A DNA stretch of 64,000 bases from Oceanicaulis sp. (GTDB lineage: Bacteria; Pseudomonadota; Alphaproteobacteria; Caulobacterales; Maricaulaceae). Under the pieces are notes generated by a model. The model had not been told where the DNA came from. It made no database searches and saw only the letters and a program-made list of their open reading frames with translations. The translations under genes were made by a program, and so were the position numbers. This document shows positions 54,989 through 62,998 of the stretch, piece after piece. How positions within the stretch are numbered: position 1 is the first letter of the stretch; each line of letters opens with the position of its first letter. The stretch covers positions 1,366,813-1,430,812 of the forward strand of contig CP157796.1 in the NCBI GenBank assembly GCA_040112665.1. Reading direction: 5' to 3'.

Positions 54989-56047
54989 TTGCGGCAGGTC
55001 ACCCTATTCCCACCCTATAAGCAGCCGGAGAATCTGGTAACGAATGCCGTGCTGGTGCTCCTGTCTCAGGTGTATCGCTTGGCTCCGGAGCTTTTCGCGG
55101 CTGTTCTCACCTCGCTAACGGAGACAGAGAGCCAAGTCGGCCCGCAATTCAATAATCAAATAAGGGTTTCAGGTGGTACGGGCATTCCAGACGCCCTAAT
55201 CCATCAACCGCCATTCAAGTTGTACGTTGAAACCAAGCTGAATGACTACATCACCGAGGATCAAATACGAGCCCACGTCTCCTCGATCCGGCAGCATGAG
55301 CCACTGGTGCCGAGCACGGCGCTTCTCGGGCTGACGAAAGACGCCTTGGATGCAGAGCACGCTCAGCGACTATCAGCGATCTGTGAGAGCGGGGGAGTGC
55401 GGTTCGTTCAGAGCACTTTCGCAGAACTCGCCGAGCTGATCCGGAATAATTCGGCGGAGTTTCGAACGCAAATCAACGATATCGTTGACGAGTTTCACAC
55501 GTTCCTCGTCGAGGCCGATCTTATTCCTATCTCAGAGAACCGACTTCTGGTGAATCCCTGCGGCACATCTTTCGAGCAGAATGAGCGTTGGAACATTTAT
55601 CACGATCAGCCGGGGCGTTCGAAAAGCTTCTGCAAATACATCGGTATCTACAAGAACAAGTCAGTCAGATTGGTTGGACGAGTCCGCGGTGTAGTCGTCG
55701 TTGAATTTGAAGGTGACGATATTCGCATCCTTGAAAATTTTAGGCTTCCTTGGGAGCCCTTAAGCCCGGTGAACATCACCGCGGAATTTAAGGCCAGGAT
55801 GTTCGGGATCGCAGATAGCTCCCCATTTTACAGCCTTCGAGACGAGGAGGTTCGCTTCTATCTCGTTGATAGGCTGGTGCCGACTGACTTTCGAAAGGTC
55901 TCCCCTCAAGGAATTATGGGGCACCGGTATTTTGTGCTTGATAGCAAAGACCCCAAGGAGCCGGCGGCGGTCCCTGAGCTATTTCTCAATGGCGAGCCAA
56001 GCATCGAGACGTTAGCGGACGCGCTAAGACAAAAAACGTGGACGTGA
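54989..56047 (+). CDS. PD-(D/E)XK nuclease-like protein of a defence-type island
   Basis: This 352-aa protein has a PD-(D/E)XK-like signature: GIPDALIHQPP followed by LYVETKLND (D about 68 and E-T-K near 81). The N-terminal helix LVTNAVLVLLSQVYRLAPELF and the segment IRAHVSSIRQHEPL follow the pattern of defence nucleases. The C-terminal half is beta-rich and unrecognised. The TTG start at 54989 is uncertain, since no strong ribosome site is seen. It is the first cargo gene after the attachment site and stands alone, so it may be a stand-alone anti-phage nuclease or a decayed R-M remnant. Confidence 0.6.
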   Translation: MRQVTLFPPYKQPENLVTNAVLVLLSQVYRLAPELFAAVLTSLTETESQVGPQFNNQIRVSGGTGIPDALIHQPPFKLYVETKLNDYITEDQIRAHVSSIRQHEPLVPSTALLGLTKDALDAEHAQRLSAICESGGVRFVQSTFAELAELIRNNSAEFRTQINDIVDEFHTFLVEADLIPISENRLLVNPCGTSFEQNERWNIYHDQPGRSKSFCKYIGIYKNKSVRLVGRVRGVVVVEFEGDDIRILENFRLPWEPLSPVNITAEFKARMFGIADSSPFYSLRDEEVRFYLVDRLVPTDFRKVSPQGIMGHRYFVLDSKDPKEPAAVPELFLNGEPSIETLADALRQKTWT

Positions 56048-56114
56048 CCTGTGAAGCCACCCTGTCTCGTCCGCTCCAGGAAGCGGGCTCCGGATCATTC
56101 CGCTCATTAGAACG

Positions 56115-56160
56115 TTGACAGAACGGTATCATATGATTTATATAATCGCCTCATATGGAG
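56115..56160 (+). promoter_or_regulatory. Promoter and palindromic operator of the RES/Xre pair
   Basis: TTGACA (56115-56120) is followed 17 nt later by TTATAT, overlapping the stronger TATAAT at 56141-56146. A palindrome ATCATATGAT (56128-56137) lies in the spacer, and a related CTCATATGGAG sits at 56150-56160. This arrangement suggests autorepression by the antitoxin. Confidence 0.55.
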
Positions 56161-56166
56161 GGGAAG

Positions 56167-56574
56167 ATGGTAGCCGTCGAAATCAACGAAGCGATTGTGA
56201 ATCCCGTTACCGACCGGGACGAGGTTGCCACAATTGTGAAAGCTGTCGCACGCGTCATGGATGCATGGAAGCTTTCCAACGATGAAGCCGCTCAGCTATT
56301 TGATGTCGCGCCTGCTACGTGGGGGCGAATGAAGTCTGGAACGTTCAACGGTAATCTTGATCGTGACAAAGTTACTCGGGCTAGCCTCATCATAGGGACG
56401 TACAAGGCGCTGAGGCTTTTATTCAACGGCCCGCTTACATTCGGCTGGCCTACGCTGGCCAACCGCGGCGAACCGTACCAGGGCCGCAGGCCTGTCGATT
56501 ACATGATCGAGGGCGGCATACCGGCAATGGCGAACGTCCGTCAGCATATCGATGCGCTCCGGGGTGGGGTTTAG
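56167..56574 (+). CDS. Xre/MbcA/ParS-type antitoxin of a RES pair
   Basis: The 135-aa protein has a helical N-terminal DNA-binding part (WKLSNDEAAQLFDVAPATWGRMKSG) and a C-terminal toxin-neutralising region (FGWPTLANRGEPYQGRRPVDYM), the pattern of DUF2384/MbcA antitoxins. The ATG at 56167 is chosen because GGAGGGG lies directly before it, making the ATG at 56155 part of the ribosome site. It precedes and overlaps the RES toxin gene by 23 nt. Confidence 0.8.
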   Translation: MVAVEINEAIVNPVTDRDEVATIVKAVARVMDAWKLSNDEAAQLFDVAPATWGRMKSGTFNGNLDRDKVTRASLIIGTYKALRLLFNGPLTFGWPTLANRGEPYQGRRPVDYMIEGGIPAMANVRQHIDALRGGV

Positions 56575-57298
56575 TTTGCCTGAGTTGGCAATTCAAAATC
56601 CGCCCCGCGGGCTTCCGGAGCGTACGTTTACGGAAGAGTCGACCGTGAGGCTGATTTCAACAGCTCACATCGATGAGCCGGCGATGAGGCCCCTTGTTGA
56701 CGACGAGGCGGAGCTCGAGATTTTGGAGCGGCTAGAGGGCCTCACCTCTCGTCGCCAAGACAGGGATATGCCTCTCCCCGCGGGGCTCCGGCGCTCAGAG
56801 CTTCTTACACCAGCTCACGGTTACGGCTCCACCTATGTGAACGCGGCCTTCTGCTACACTCGCCCAACCGGTAACCGCTTCAATGGGTCTGATCGTGGAG
56901 CATGGTATGCGGCGTGGGGCGTGGAAATGCAGGAAACCGCTCAGGCTGAAGTTAGCTGGCACCTAACCCGTGAGCTGGAAAACACAGGGGTTTTCGAGAA
57001 CGTTACCGACTATCGGGAGCTAATCGCTGGTTTTACGAGTCGAATGATCGACCTAATGGGAGAGCGCGACTCAGCGGCACTGAGCCCAGACACCAATGCT
57101 GGCTACCTTGCAGGTCAGGAGCTCGCGGGAGAAGTGCTCCGCGCAGGCTATCCCGGGATATTGTACCCATCGGTGCGCCATCCTGAGGGACAGTGTTTAG
57201 TCGCCCTCAGGCCTCACATCGTTCAGAATATCCGGCAGGGTCATACGTTCAGGTTCACCTGGAGTGGAGGCCCGACACCTGAAATTGTTCGAGTTTAA
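56552..57298 (+). CDS. RES-domain toxin
   Basis: The 248-aa protein contains a RES domain (Arg in TVRLISTA, the YVNAAFCYTRPTGNRF region, and Ser in GILYPSVRHPEGQCLVAL), characteristic of NAD+-consuming or ADP-ribosylating toxins such as MbcT/ParT. The start may be the ATG at 56552, or a TTG at 56576 that has GGTGGGG just upstream and begins right after the antitoxin stop. The toxin comes second, as usual for this family. Confidence 0.8.
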   Translation: MRSGVGFSLPELAIQNPPRGLPERTFTEESTVRLISTAHIDEPAMRPLVDDEAELEILERLEGLTSRRQDRDMPLPAGLRRSELLTPAHGYGSTYVNAAFCYTRPTGNRFNGSDRGAWYAAWGVEMQETAQAEVSWHLTRELENTGVFENVTDYRELIAGFTSRMIDLMGERDSAALSPDTNAGYLAGQELAGEVLRAGYPGILYPSVRHPEGQCLVALRPHIVQNIRQGHTFRFTWSGGPTPEIVRV

Positions 57299-57313
57299 AT
57301 CGGCCTTCAGAGC

Positions 57314-57889
57314 TTATTCGTCTCGAAGCGATGATCTGCCACCGGGAATGTGCCGATAAAGCGTTGCTGGCGAGACGCCCAGCCGCGCGGCGACCTGAGC
57401 TACACTTATTGTCTCATTCGCGAGAAGTGTAGTTGCGATGGACAGGTCATCCTGGCCCAACGCCCTTGGTCGACCGCCGATGCGTCCATTTGCTCGCGCG
57501 GCTGATAGCCCGGCCATGGTTCGCTCCCGGATCATCGACCGCTCGAACTCGGCCAGAGCGCCGAAGATGTGAAATATAAGGCGTCCGCCGGGCGTGGTCG
57601 TGTCGATGCTCTCGGTGATGCTCTTGAATCCGACACCTACCTCGTCCAGACGCTCGACCGTTTCGATGAGCTGCTTGAGCGAACGGGCAAGGCGGTCGAG
57701 CTTCCACACCACGAGCGTGTCACCCTTGCGCATATATTCGAGGGCAGCGGCGAGCTGAGGTCGATCCCGTTGCGCGCCGGAAGCCGTCTCCTCGAATATC
57801 CGCTCGCAGCCGGCCTCTTTCAGTGCAACCCGTTGCAACTCGGCGTCCTGCTCCTGAGTGGAGACCCGCGCGTAACCAACCAGCATCAT
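57314..57889 (-). CDS. Serine resolvase/invertase
   Basis: The 191-aa recombinase has the catalytic serine in GYARVSTQEQD, the active-site arginines in VWKLDRLARSL, and the long helix AEFERSMIRERTMAGLSAARANGR. A C-terminal HTH (SVAQVAARLGVSPATLYRHI) binds DNA. Length and domains fit Tn3-type resolvases or DNA invertases. The ATG at 57889 follows GGGGCAGG. It is convergent with the RES toxin and has a candidate recombination site upstream. Confidence 0.9.
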   Translation of the reverse strand: MMLVGYARVSTQEQDAELQRVALKEAGCERIFEETASGAQRDRPQLAAALEYMRKGDTLVVWKLDRLARSLKQLIETVERLDEVGVGFKSITESIDTTTPGGRLIFHIFGALAEFERSMIRERTMAGLSAARANGRIGGRPRALGQDDLSIATTLLANETISVAQVAARLGVSPATLYRHIPGGRSSLRDE

Positions 57890-57897
57890 CCTGCCCC

Positions 57898-57965
57898 TTT
57901 CTCTCAAAAACGCTGCTCGCAGTATAAACGAGAGGTATCGTTACGAGAAAGGGTTTTGAGAGAAA
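57898..57965. other. Candidate resolvase recombination site
   Basis: TTTCTCTCAAAA (57898-57909) and TTTTGAGAGAAA (57954-57965) form perfect 12-bp inverted repeats around 44 nt that contain a further near-repeat of TCGTTACGAG type. It starts 9 nt from the resolvase start codon, the usual place of a res site or promoter-operator. It could also be the end of a small transposon. Confidence 0.5.
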
Positions 57966-58525
57966 TATTTCGAGACTTTCGGATCACCGCGGCCAAGCGT
58001 GGCGATCTCGCAAAAACGAACGTTTTTAGGATAATCCTCCGACTGGCTATTCCGATGAGGTCAGCCCACATCGGAAGCGCAGAAAGCCGGAGACGATATT
58101 TTATGGCTGGAAACTATAAGACGGGACGGGGGTGTAAGGTGCTAGTAATTTTAGCGTACGCGGGAGATCGAGTAGCTTTTCTGCAAAGCTAAAATCGTAA
58201 TGGGGATCGCATGAGGCGCAGAAGCCCGCTCCACCTTTCTCCAGTTGGTTTCGTTGTCGTAATTTTCTGGATGATGGTCCTCTTTTAGCGACCTGAGCCA
58301 GACCGCGACATTTATGGCCGGAAGATTTTATTTCGAGCGCCGCCTCAGCGCTGTTAAATTTCGGTCCGTTAGATCGATTCTGCAGTAAGGCGTTGATCTT
58401 TCGTCTTTTTCGACCGTGGCCGCGTAAACGCTTCGATAAGGTGGTGCCGATACCTGTTGTGCGGCCTATGACAATTCCTGCCCATGCGCGCTTCTCGATA
58501 TAAACAAGTTTAACAAGGGTTAAAA
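57966..58525. other. Gene-free AT-richer stretch upstream of the R-M module
   Basis: I see no credible gene in these 560 nt. There is one small palindrome, AAAAACG-AA-CGTTTTT (58012-58027), and AT-rich sequence just before the endonuclease gene that probably contains its promoter. Base composition differs from the core chromosome. Confidence 0.4.
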
Positions 58526-60517
58526 ATGAACCGGGTTCTCCATATTCACGGCGACAATATTGTAGAGTGCGAGCGGACCCTTTCTCTTATTGAAATGGCG
58601 CTTGCGCGCGATTTTGTTTCTACAAATGGCCCGTTCGGCTCCATCACCTGTCCGATGTTTGAAATAGAAACAACCCGGGAGAGGATGCAGCTGGTGATGT
58701 TCCCGGGTTTTGGCCGTTGGGACCACAACATATTGGATTCGATTATAGAGCGTGGTGGCCTGTTGCGAGAAGCCGCGGATGTAATTGTTACAGCAGTGGA
58801 AGATGGTGAGGAGCATTTACTCTTTGCCATCGAATTCTGTGGGGCTCTTCCCGCAGGAAACCAGGCCTGGCAGCGCAGTGGGAGGGCCTATTCATTCGCC
58901 GCAGCGGCCATTCCCTACCTCTATATTTCTGAGTTGGGTGGATATGAACTCGATAGGAATCGAACTCGTAAGGCTCCGCGGATGCCCAATCCGGCGGTGC
59001 CCTTCAGCTACCTTTCCTATTCGATCAAAGCTGGTACGCCCGTCTTCCCTATTTTTGTTACCGCGCCCGGTGCGGATTCGAATTCCCGGGAGATTTTCGA
59101 GACTGCGTTTGCTGATCAGGAGCTGCTTGATTTTACAAGGCAATTGGTTCGCGGCGAAGACGCCCAGGAGACCTATGAGGTGCTGAAGAAGCGGGTGGCT
59201 TCTTTCGTTAGTATCCGGTCCAAATCGGCGAGGCGGGGCGAAACTCTTACAGCGGAGCAATGGGAAGAGCTTTTCCGGCACGTCAACGACGGGGGTTCAC
59301 TGACCGACTACATTATCGAGAAGGCCCCCCTTCCATGGTCGAAGACCGCCTATATCGAAGCTCTCACCAACAGAGCAAAAGAAGTGATGGACCTGGGGAA
59401 GGAATATGGAATCGGCCTGACGTCCAAAAATCTCCCGATGTGTCTGATCCCCGCCAAAGATCGCGCGCGCTTTGCCGCCGCTATTAGTGAAAAATATAAG
59501 GGATTATCACAGGATTTTCGTGATTGGCTCTCCAATGAGTCGACCCTCGCCATATGCTGGATCATGGGATTCAAGCCGCGTGGAGATGATGCTCGACCTG
59601 ATCGCGGGCTTCCGCCGCTCACGAGAATGTTAGTGGGAGAGGATGTGGACCTCCTGTCGTTCGTCTACGGGCCAGCGCCGAAAAGTACCTGGAAGGACTT
59701 GGAGGAAAAGCCTGGTGATCTGGCCGAGAGGAACGGGCTGTGGGAAGCGATTTTAGACGCTAGCTCTGGCTTGCTGGTCGATTCGGCAACTGACAGCGCT
59801 GAAACGCGTGCCTATTTGCGGTCTCATTGGGAGAAGCAAATTGCGACGGTAACCATCAACAGCTTTTGTGTGACGCCTGAGCCCCGAAGAGTTGGTGAGA
59901 ACGACGTAGACACCGCCCTGCACCTTGCGCTCTCTCGTCTCGCCGGCCCTGATGTTTTCGAAGGGATGTGCAACCCACCTGGCGGCGATTGGAGTGGCGT
60001 TTCCATCCTGGGCGGAGATCGATCAGTCGAATATCGTTGGCTATCTCTTCCTCGCGTTAGCGGGGCTAACATGAAGCGCCCTGATCATGTGTTCCAAATT
60101 TTTGGAGTTGAGAGTAGGCCGATAATTCTCTCAATTGAATCAAAAGAATCTCAATCCGGAGTTGAAGAAAATATCGGGCCCAGGTTAATTGCGTATATAA
60201 AATATCTGATGGCTTCTCCACCAAGTATCAGTCGTGAGGGTGCGGCGGGTTGGCAGCACACCAATAAAAGCATAAACCCGTCGGAGTATACATTTGCCTC
60301 AGCGGATGCCTTCATCTCGCGAGACGATATCTATAAGCCGGTTATTGAAAAATCGACCAAAACAGACTTAACGTTTCTAGTGTGCTTCGCGGAGCGCGAT
60401 TCCTGCATCATTAGCATCGAGCATCACTCAAAATTGGGTGAGCGTATCGCGAATCACATATCGAAGAACTTTAAGGCCAATAAAATCCTTTCGATCAGAG
60501 TAATGAGTGGTAATTGA
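58526..60517 (+). CDS. Putative large restriction endonuclease (663 aa)
   Basis: I assign this by context and two nuclease-like signatures. Near residues 90-135 there is an EAADVIVTAVEDG segment followed by FAIEFCGALPAGNQAWQRSGR. Near residues 516-545 the segment RPDHVFQIFGVESR precedes ILSIESKESQ, resembling a PD-x-ESK active site. No methylase or helicase motif is seen. The gene is convergent with two adenine methyltransferases, its last 23 nt overlapping the first. Large size fits enzymes that cut asymmetric sites, but the recognition site cannot be predicted. Confidence 0.6.
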   Translation: MNRVLHIHGDNIVECERTLSLIEMALARDFVSTNGPFGSITCPMFEIETTRERMQLVMFPGFGRWDHNILDSIIERGGLLREAADVIVTAVEDGEEHLLFAIEFCGALPAGNQAWQRSGRAYSFAAAAIPYLYISELGGYELDRNRTRKAPRMPNPAVPFSYLSYSIKAGTPVFPIFVTAPGADSNSREIFETAFADQELLDFTRQLVRGEDAQETYEVLKKRVASFVSIRSKSARRGETLTAEQWEELFRHVNDGGSLTDYIIEKAPLPWSKTAYIEALTNRAKEVMDLGKEYGIGLTSKNLPMCLIPAKDRARFAAAISEKYKGLSQDFRDWLSNESTLAICWIMGFKPRGDDARPDRGLPPLTRMLVGEDVDLLSFVYGPAPKSTWKDLEEKPGDLAERNGLWEAILDASSGLLVDSATDSAETRAYLRSHWEKQIATVTINSFCVTPEPRRVGENDVDTALHLALSRLAGPDVFEGMCNPPGGDWSGVSILGGDRSVEYRWLSLPRVSGANMKRPDHVFQIFGVESRPIILSIESKESQSGVEENIGPRLIAYIKYLMASPPSISREGAAGWQHTNKSINPSEYTFASADAFISRDDIYKPVIEKSTKTDLTFLVCFAERDSCIISIEHHSKLGERIANHISKNFKANKILSIRVMSGN

Positions 60518-61373
60518 TGTAAAGCGCCTCTTCGACCCGCTCGATCGGGCCGCTCAAGACTTTTCTGACAGCAGAATTTCCACTGCCGAGATAAAGCCTC
60601 TCCTTAAAAATCTCGGAGGGAACATTGTACGTGAAATCTGCTTCGCCGCGCTTTCCATCAAAAGAAAGTGCCCATTTTACGCCCAGCGTGTTAAGGCGGT
60701 CCAGTTCGGCAAATAGGTCGTCGAGGTTAAGCGTCTCCGAGTACCTTTGTTTAGTTCCGGCATAGGGTGGGTCTAGATATACAAAGTCTCCTGCTGTCGC
60801 GGCATCGAGAAGCGCTCGATAGTCACAATTCTCGAATTCGACACCACTTAAATAGGGCCTCCAGCGGCGGATGATCGAGTCGAACTTCTCGGGGATCATA
60901 CCTCTTCGTGAGAGGTGAAAGGAGTTGTTAAACTCGCCGCTATCATTAAATCGGACTATTCCGTTGACACAGGTTCTCATTAAGAAATTGAGGTCGAACG
61001 GGTTGGGGTCTTTATTGAATCTACGGCGAACCTCGTAAAAAGTAACCGGTATTCCATTCCCGCGCGTCATCGTAGAAAGATCGATACCATCGAGCTCTTT
61101 GCTTAGCGCCATCCAATGAGATCGGTAGTGGGAGGATAGCTCCTGCGGGTTGTCTCGGATCAGCCGCCAAAGTTCTACGAGTGGCCGGTATACATCGCCC
61201 CCCACAGCACCGGGATGCCCTGCGAGAAACATCAGCGCCCCGCCTCCCAGGAAGGGCTCAAAATACCGGTTATATGGGGGAATAATGCGAGCGATTTGTG
61301 TTGCTTGAGACCGCTTGCTCCCAGTCCATTTAATCAAAGATGGAACTGAGCGATCCGTCCTGGCTGTAAACAC
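60495..61373 (-). CDS. D12-class DNA adenine methyltransferase (Dam/DpnM-like)
   Basis: The 292-aa enzyme has the alpha-class order: AdoMet motif FEPFLGGGALMF (residues 38-49) after IKWTGSKRSQ, and the catalytic DPPY motif in FVYLDPPYAG near residue 200. It makes N6-methyladenine, typically in GATC-like or related sites. The start is a GTG with AGGGGG upstream, 11 nt after the second methylase gene, so the two are probably co-transcribed. It most likely protects against the convergent 663-aa nuclease. Confidence 0.88.
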   Translation of the reverse strand: MFTARTDRSVPSLIKWTGSKRSQATQIARIIPPYNRYFEPFLGGGALMFLAGHPGAVGGDVYRPLVELWRLIRDNPQELSSHYRSHWMALSKELDGIDLSTMTRGNGIPVTFYEVRRRFNKDPNPFDLNFLMRTCVNGIVRFNDSGEFNNSFHLSRRGMIPEKFDSIIRRWRPYLSGVEFENCDYRALLDAATAGDFVYLDPPYAGTKQRYSETLNLDDLFAELDRLNTLGVKWALSFDGKRGEADFTYNVPSEIFKERLYLGSGNSAVRKVLSGPIERVEEALYINYHSLL

Positions 61374-61384
61374 TAATGGGCCCC

Positions 61385-62194
61385 CTACACCAACCTAGCT
61401 TCTGCGCCTTCTAGGCGCCGATTCGCCAGTTCGAAATATTCTTCATCAGTTTCAAAGCCAAGAAAGTCGCAACCATGATCTTTCGCCGCAATGCACTCTG
61501 TCCCCGAACCGCAAAACGGCACGAGAACGGATGAGCCTTGAGGCGCTGAGATCATTAGCATCCTCCCGATGAGGGCAAGAGGCTTCTGTGTGGGGTGCTT
61601 TCCTAGCGCTATCTCGGACCGAAGCTTGTTGTTGGGAACATCCCAAACCGTTCGCATTTGCTTGCCAGCTTCTTTCATGAGGTCATTCTTAGCAGAAAAG
61701 CTTTTCGAGCCTTCGTAATCAAAGTAGTACTTTCTGTTCTTTGCGCCACCAGTGTGAGCCCAGAGGATAGTTTCATGGCTTGCTGTCAGTCGTCGGCCAG
61801 ACAAGTTGGGAAAGCTATTTCGTTTATACCAAACGACCTCGTTAATAATTTCGACTTCAATCATCTGAAGTGCGAAATTGATGACGCCGATATTGTGATA
61901 AGTGCCGTGTATCCATATTGAGCCGGTCGGTTTAGTGAGGCGCTTTACCTCAGTGAGCCAAGCAATCGAAAATTCGAGATATTCTCCCAGAGACATACTG
62001 TCCCATTCAGCCATGACCTTCGACCACGCACCGCCAAAGCCCGGTAATTTTGCCGATTGATCCCACGACCAATTTCCGCCCTTGCTCAAGTTGTAAGGGG
62101 GGTCGGCAATCGTAAGGTCAAAAGAATCGTCAGGGATTTTTCTCATATGCTCGATGCAATCGCCGAGTATGATCCGATTCAGCTCAACAGTCAT
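61385..62194 (-). CDS. Beta-class DNA methyltransferase (DpnA/MboII-like)
   Basis: The 269-aa enzyme has the beta-class order: catalytic motif ADPPYNLSKGG (near residue 31) first and the AdoMet motif VPFCGSGTE (near residue 230) later. It should methylate adenine or cytosine amino groups in DNA. Pairing with a D12 enzyme recalls DpnII-type systems (DpnM plus DpnA) or systems with asymmetric sites that need one methylase per strand. GAGGAAG precedes the ATG at 62194. Confidence 0.88.
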   Translation of the reverse strand: MTVELNRIILGDCIEHMRKIPDDSFDLTIADPPYNLSKGGNWSWDQSAKLPGFGGAWSKVMAEWDSMSLGEYLEFSIAWLTEVKRLTKPTGSIWIHGTYHNIGVINFALQMIEVEIINEVVWYKRNSFPNLSGRRLTASHETILWAHTGGAKNRKYYFDYEGSKSFSAKNDLMKEAGKQMRTVWDVPNNKLRSEIALGKHPTQKPLALIGRMLMISAPQGSSVLVPFCGSGTECIAAKDHGCDFLGFETDEEYFELANRRLEGAEARLV

Positions 62195-62285
62195 TTTGGA
62201 TTATTCTTCCTCTGCCTGACGCTCTTCAACAAGCGACTAAGTCCTGGGCTAGGTGGGCGCCAGGAGCGAAAAAGTCACGCTAAGT

Positions 62286-62537
62286 TCATTCGCGTAAATA
62301 TCGAGAATCACCCTGATAGGCGACCCAGTGTGGAGCATGATCCTCTGCGCGGCACCGATACAATGCGGTACCCGCAAGAGGAATATTCGATTGGCTGCAC
62401 GCTTTCCGTAGCCACGATGCAAAGTCAGGCTCTGAAGTTGATTGCGCTGGAAGCGGTAGCTGCCATGAGCTTCGATCGGCGAGTGTCAGTGAGCCGGCCC
62501 GTTCAACCTGCTGATGATGCCGTCGGTGAATTGCCAT
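62286..62537 (-). CDS. Possible small protein, unknown function
   Basis: I do not recognise this. From the ATG at 62537 the 83-aa product is hydrophilic, ending RCRAEDHAPHWVAYQGDSRYLRE. It overlaps the end of the larger upstream gene in another frame by 52 nt and lies between it and the methyltransferases on the same strand. The composition is plausible for protein but no motif is visible. It may be a chance frame. Confidence 0.3.
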   Translation of the reverse strand: MAIHRRHHQQVERAGSLTLADRSSWQLPLPAQSTSEPDFASWLRKACSQSNIPLAGTALYRCRAEDHAPHWVAYQGDSRYLRE

Positions 62538-62878
62538 GTGGCACGTAAAACAGACTGCCAAGAGCGAAAAAGGGCGTAATAGTTTTCGCTATGAAAGCCA
62601 ATCCGCTTTACCGCTTCGCGCACGTCGCATCGGGTCGGGGTGGGAATGACGCCTTCCTTGCGTAACAGGCGGACCACACGGCTCTTTAGCTCACGCTCAG
62701 CCGGTGTGAACCCGTTGTAAGGCCGTGACGCTAAATATCGCGCCTTCGGCAGGCGGAAGCCGACAAGGGAGGAAAGATCAAATCCCGAGGGCCTAAGGCG
62801 CGCGCTCCAGCGATTGCAAATTTCAAAGAGCCGAGCGCAATCCCGGCTCGCGTCGGTATCTGGTAGCTTCGCGTTCAC
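62486..62878 (-). CDS. Small protein of unknown function next to the integrase
   Basis: The 130-aa product has a helical, basic composition (LFEICNRWSARLRPSGFDLSS, then ERELKSRVVRLLRKEGVI). I recognise no family. The start is a GTG at 62878 with AGAGGA six bases upstream. Longer frames to 62992 would translate through a repeated palindrome and are unlikely. It follows the integrase on the same strand. Function could be that of an excisionase or regulator, but no HTH is evident. Confidence 0.5.
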   Translation of the reverse strand: MNAKLPDTDASRDCARLFEICNRWSARLRPSGFDLSSLVGFRLPKARYLASRPYNGFTPAERELKSRVVRLLRKEGVIPTPTRCDVREAVKRIGFHSENYYALFRSWQSVLRATWQFTDGIISRLNGPAH

Positions 62879-62915
62879 TCGAAATCCTCTCACTATTCTC
62901 ACTCCCGAGGGTCCG

Positions 62916-62993
62916 GTTGCAACGGGTTGCAACGGAAGAAGCGGGCTTTCTGGCTCTGTGTTGGGCGCGTGCCTCGTTGCAACCGGTTGCAAC
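62916..62993. repeat. Four GTTGCAAC palindromes in two phased pairs
   Basis: GTTGCAAC, itself a perfect palindrome, occurs at 62916-62923, 62926-62933, 62976-62983 and 62986-62993. Within each pair the copies are 10 nt apart (one helical turn), and the pairs are exactly 60 nt apart. They lie between the integrase stop and the next small gene, placing all copies on the same DNA face. This suggests cooperative binding by a dimeric protein, as an operator or integrase-arm/iteron array. Confidence 0.75.
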
Positions 62994-62998
62994 TCGGG

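Noticed and set aside
57569..58192. A plus-strand frame running from the resolvase into the gene-free stretch
   Set aside because: The first half is antisense to the resolvase and the rest has no start context or motif.
62057..62548. A 163-codon plus-strand frame opposite the second methylase and small genes
   Set aside because: Antisense to the methyltransferase start region; low protein character.
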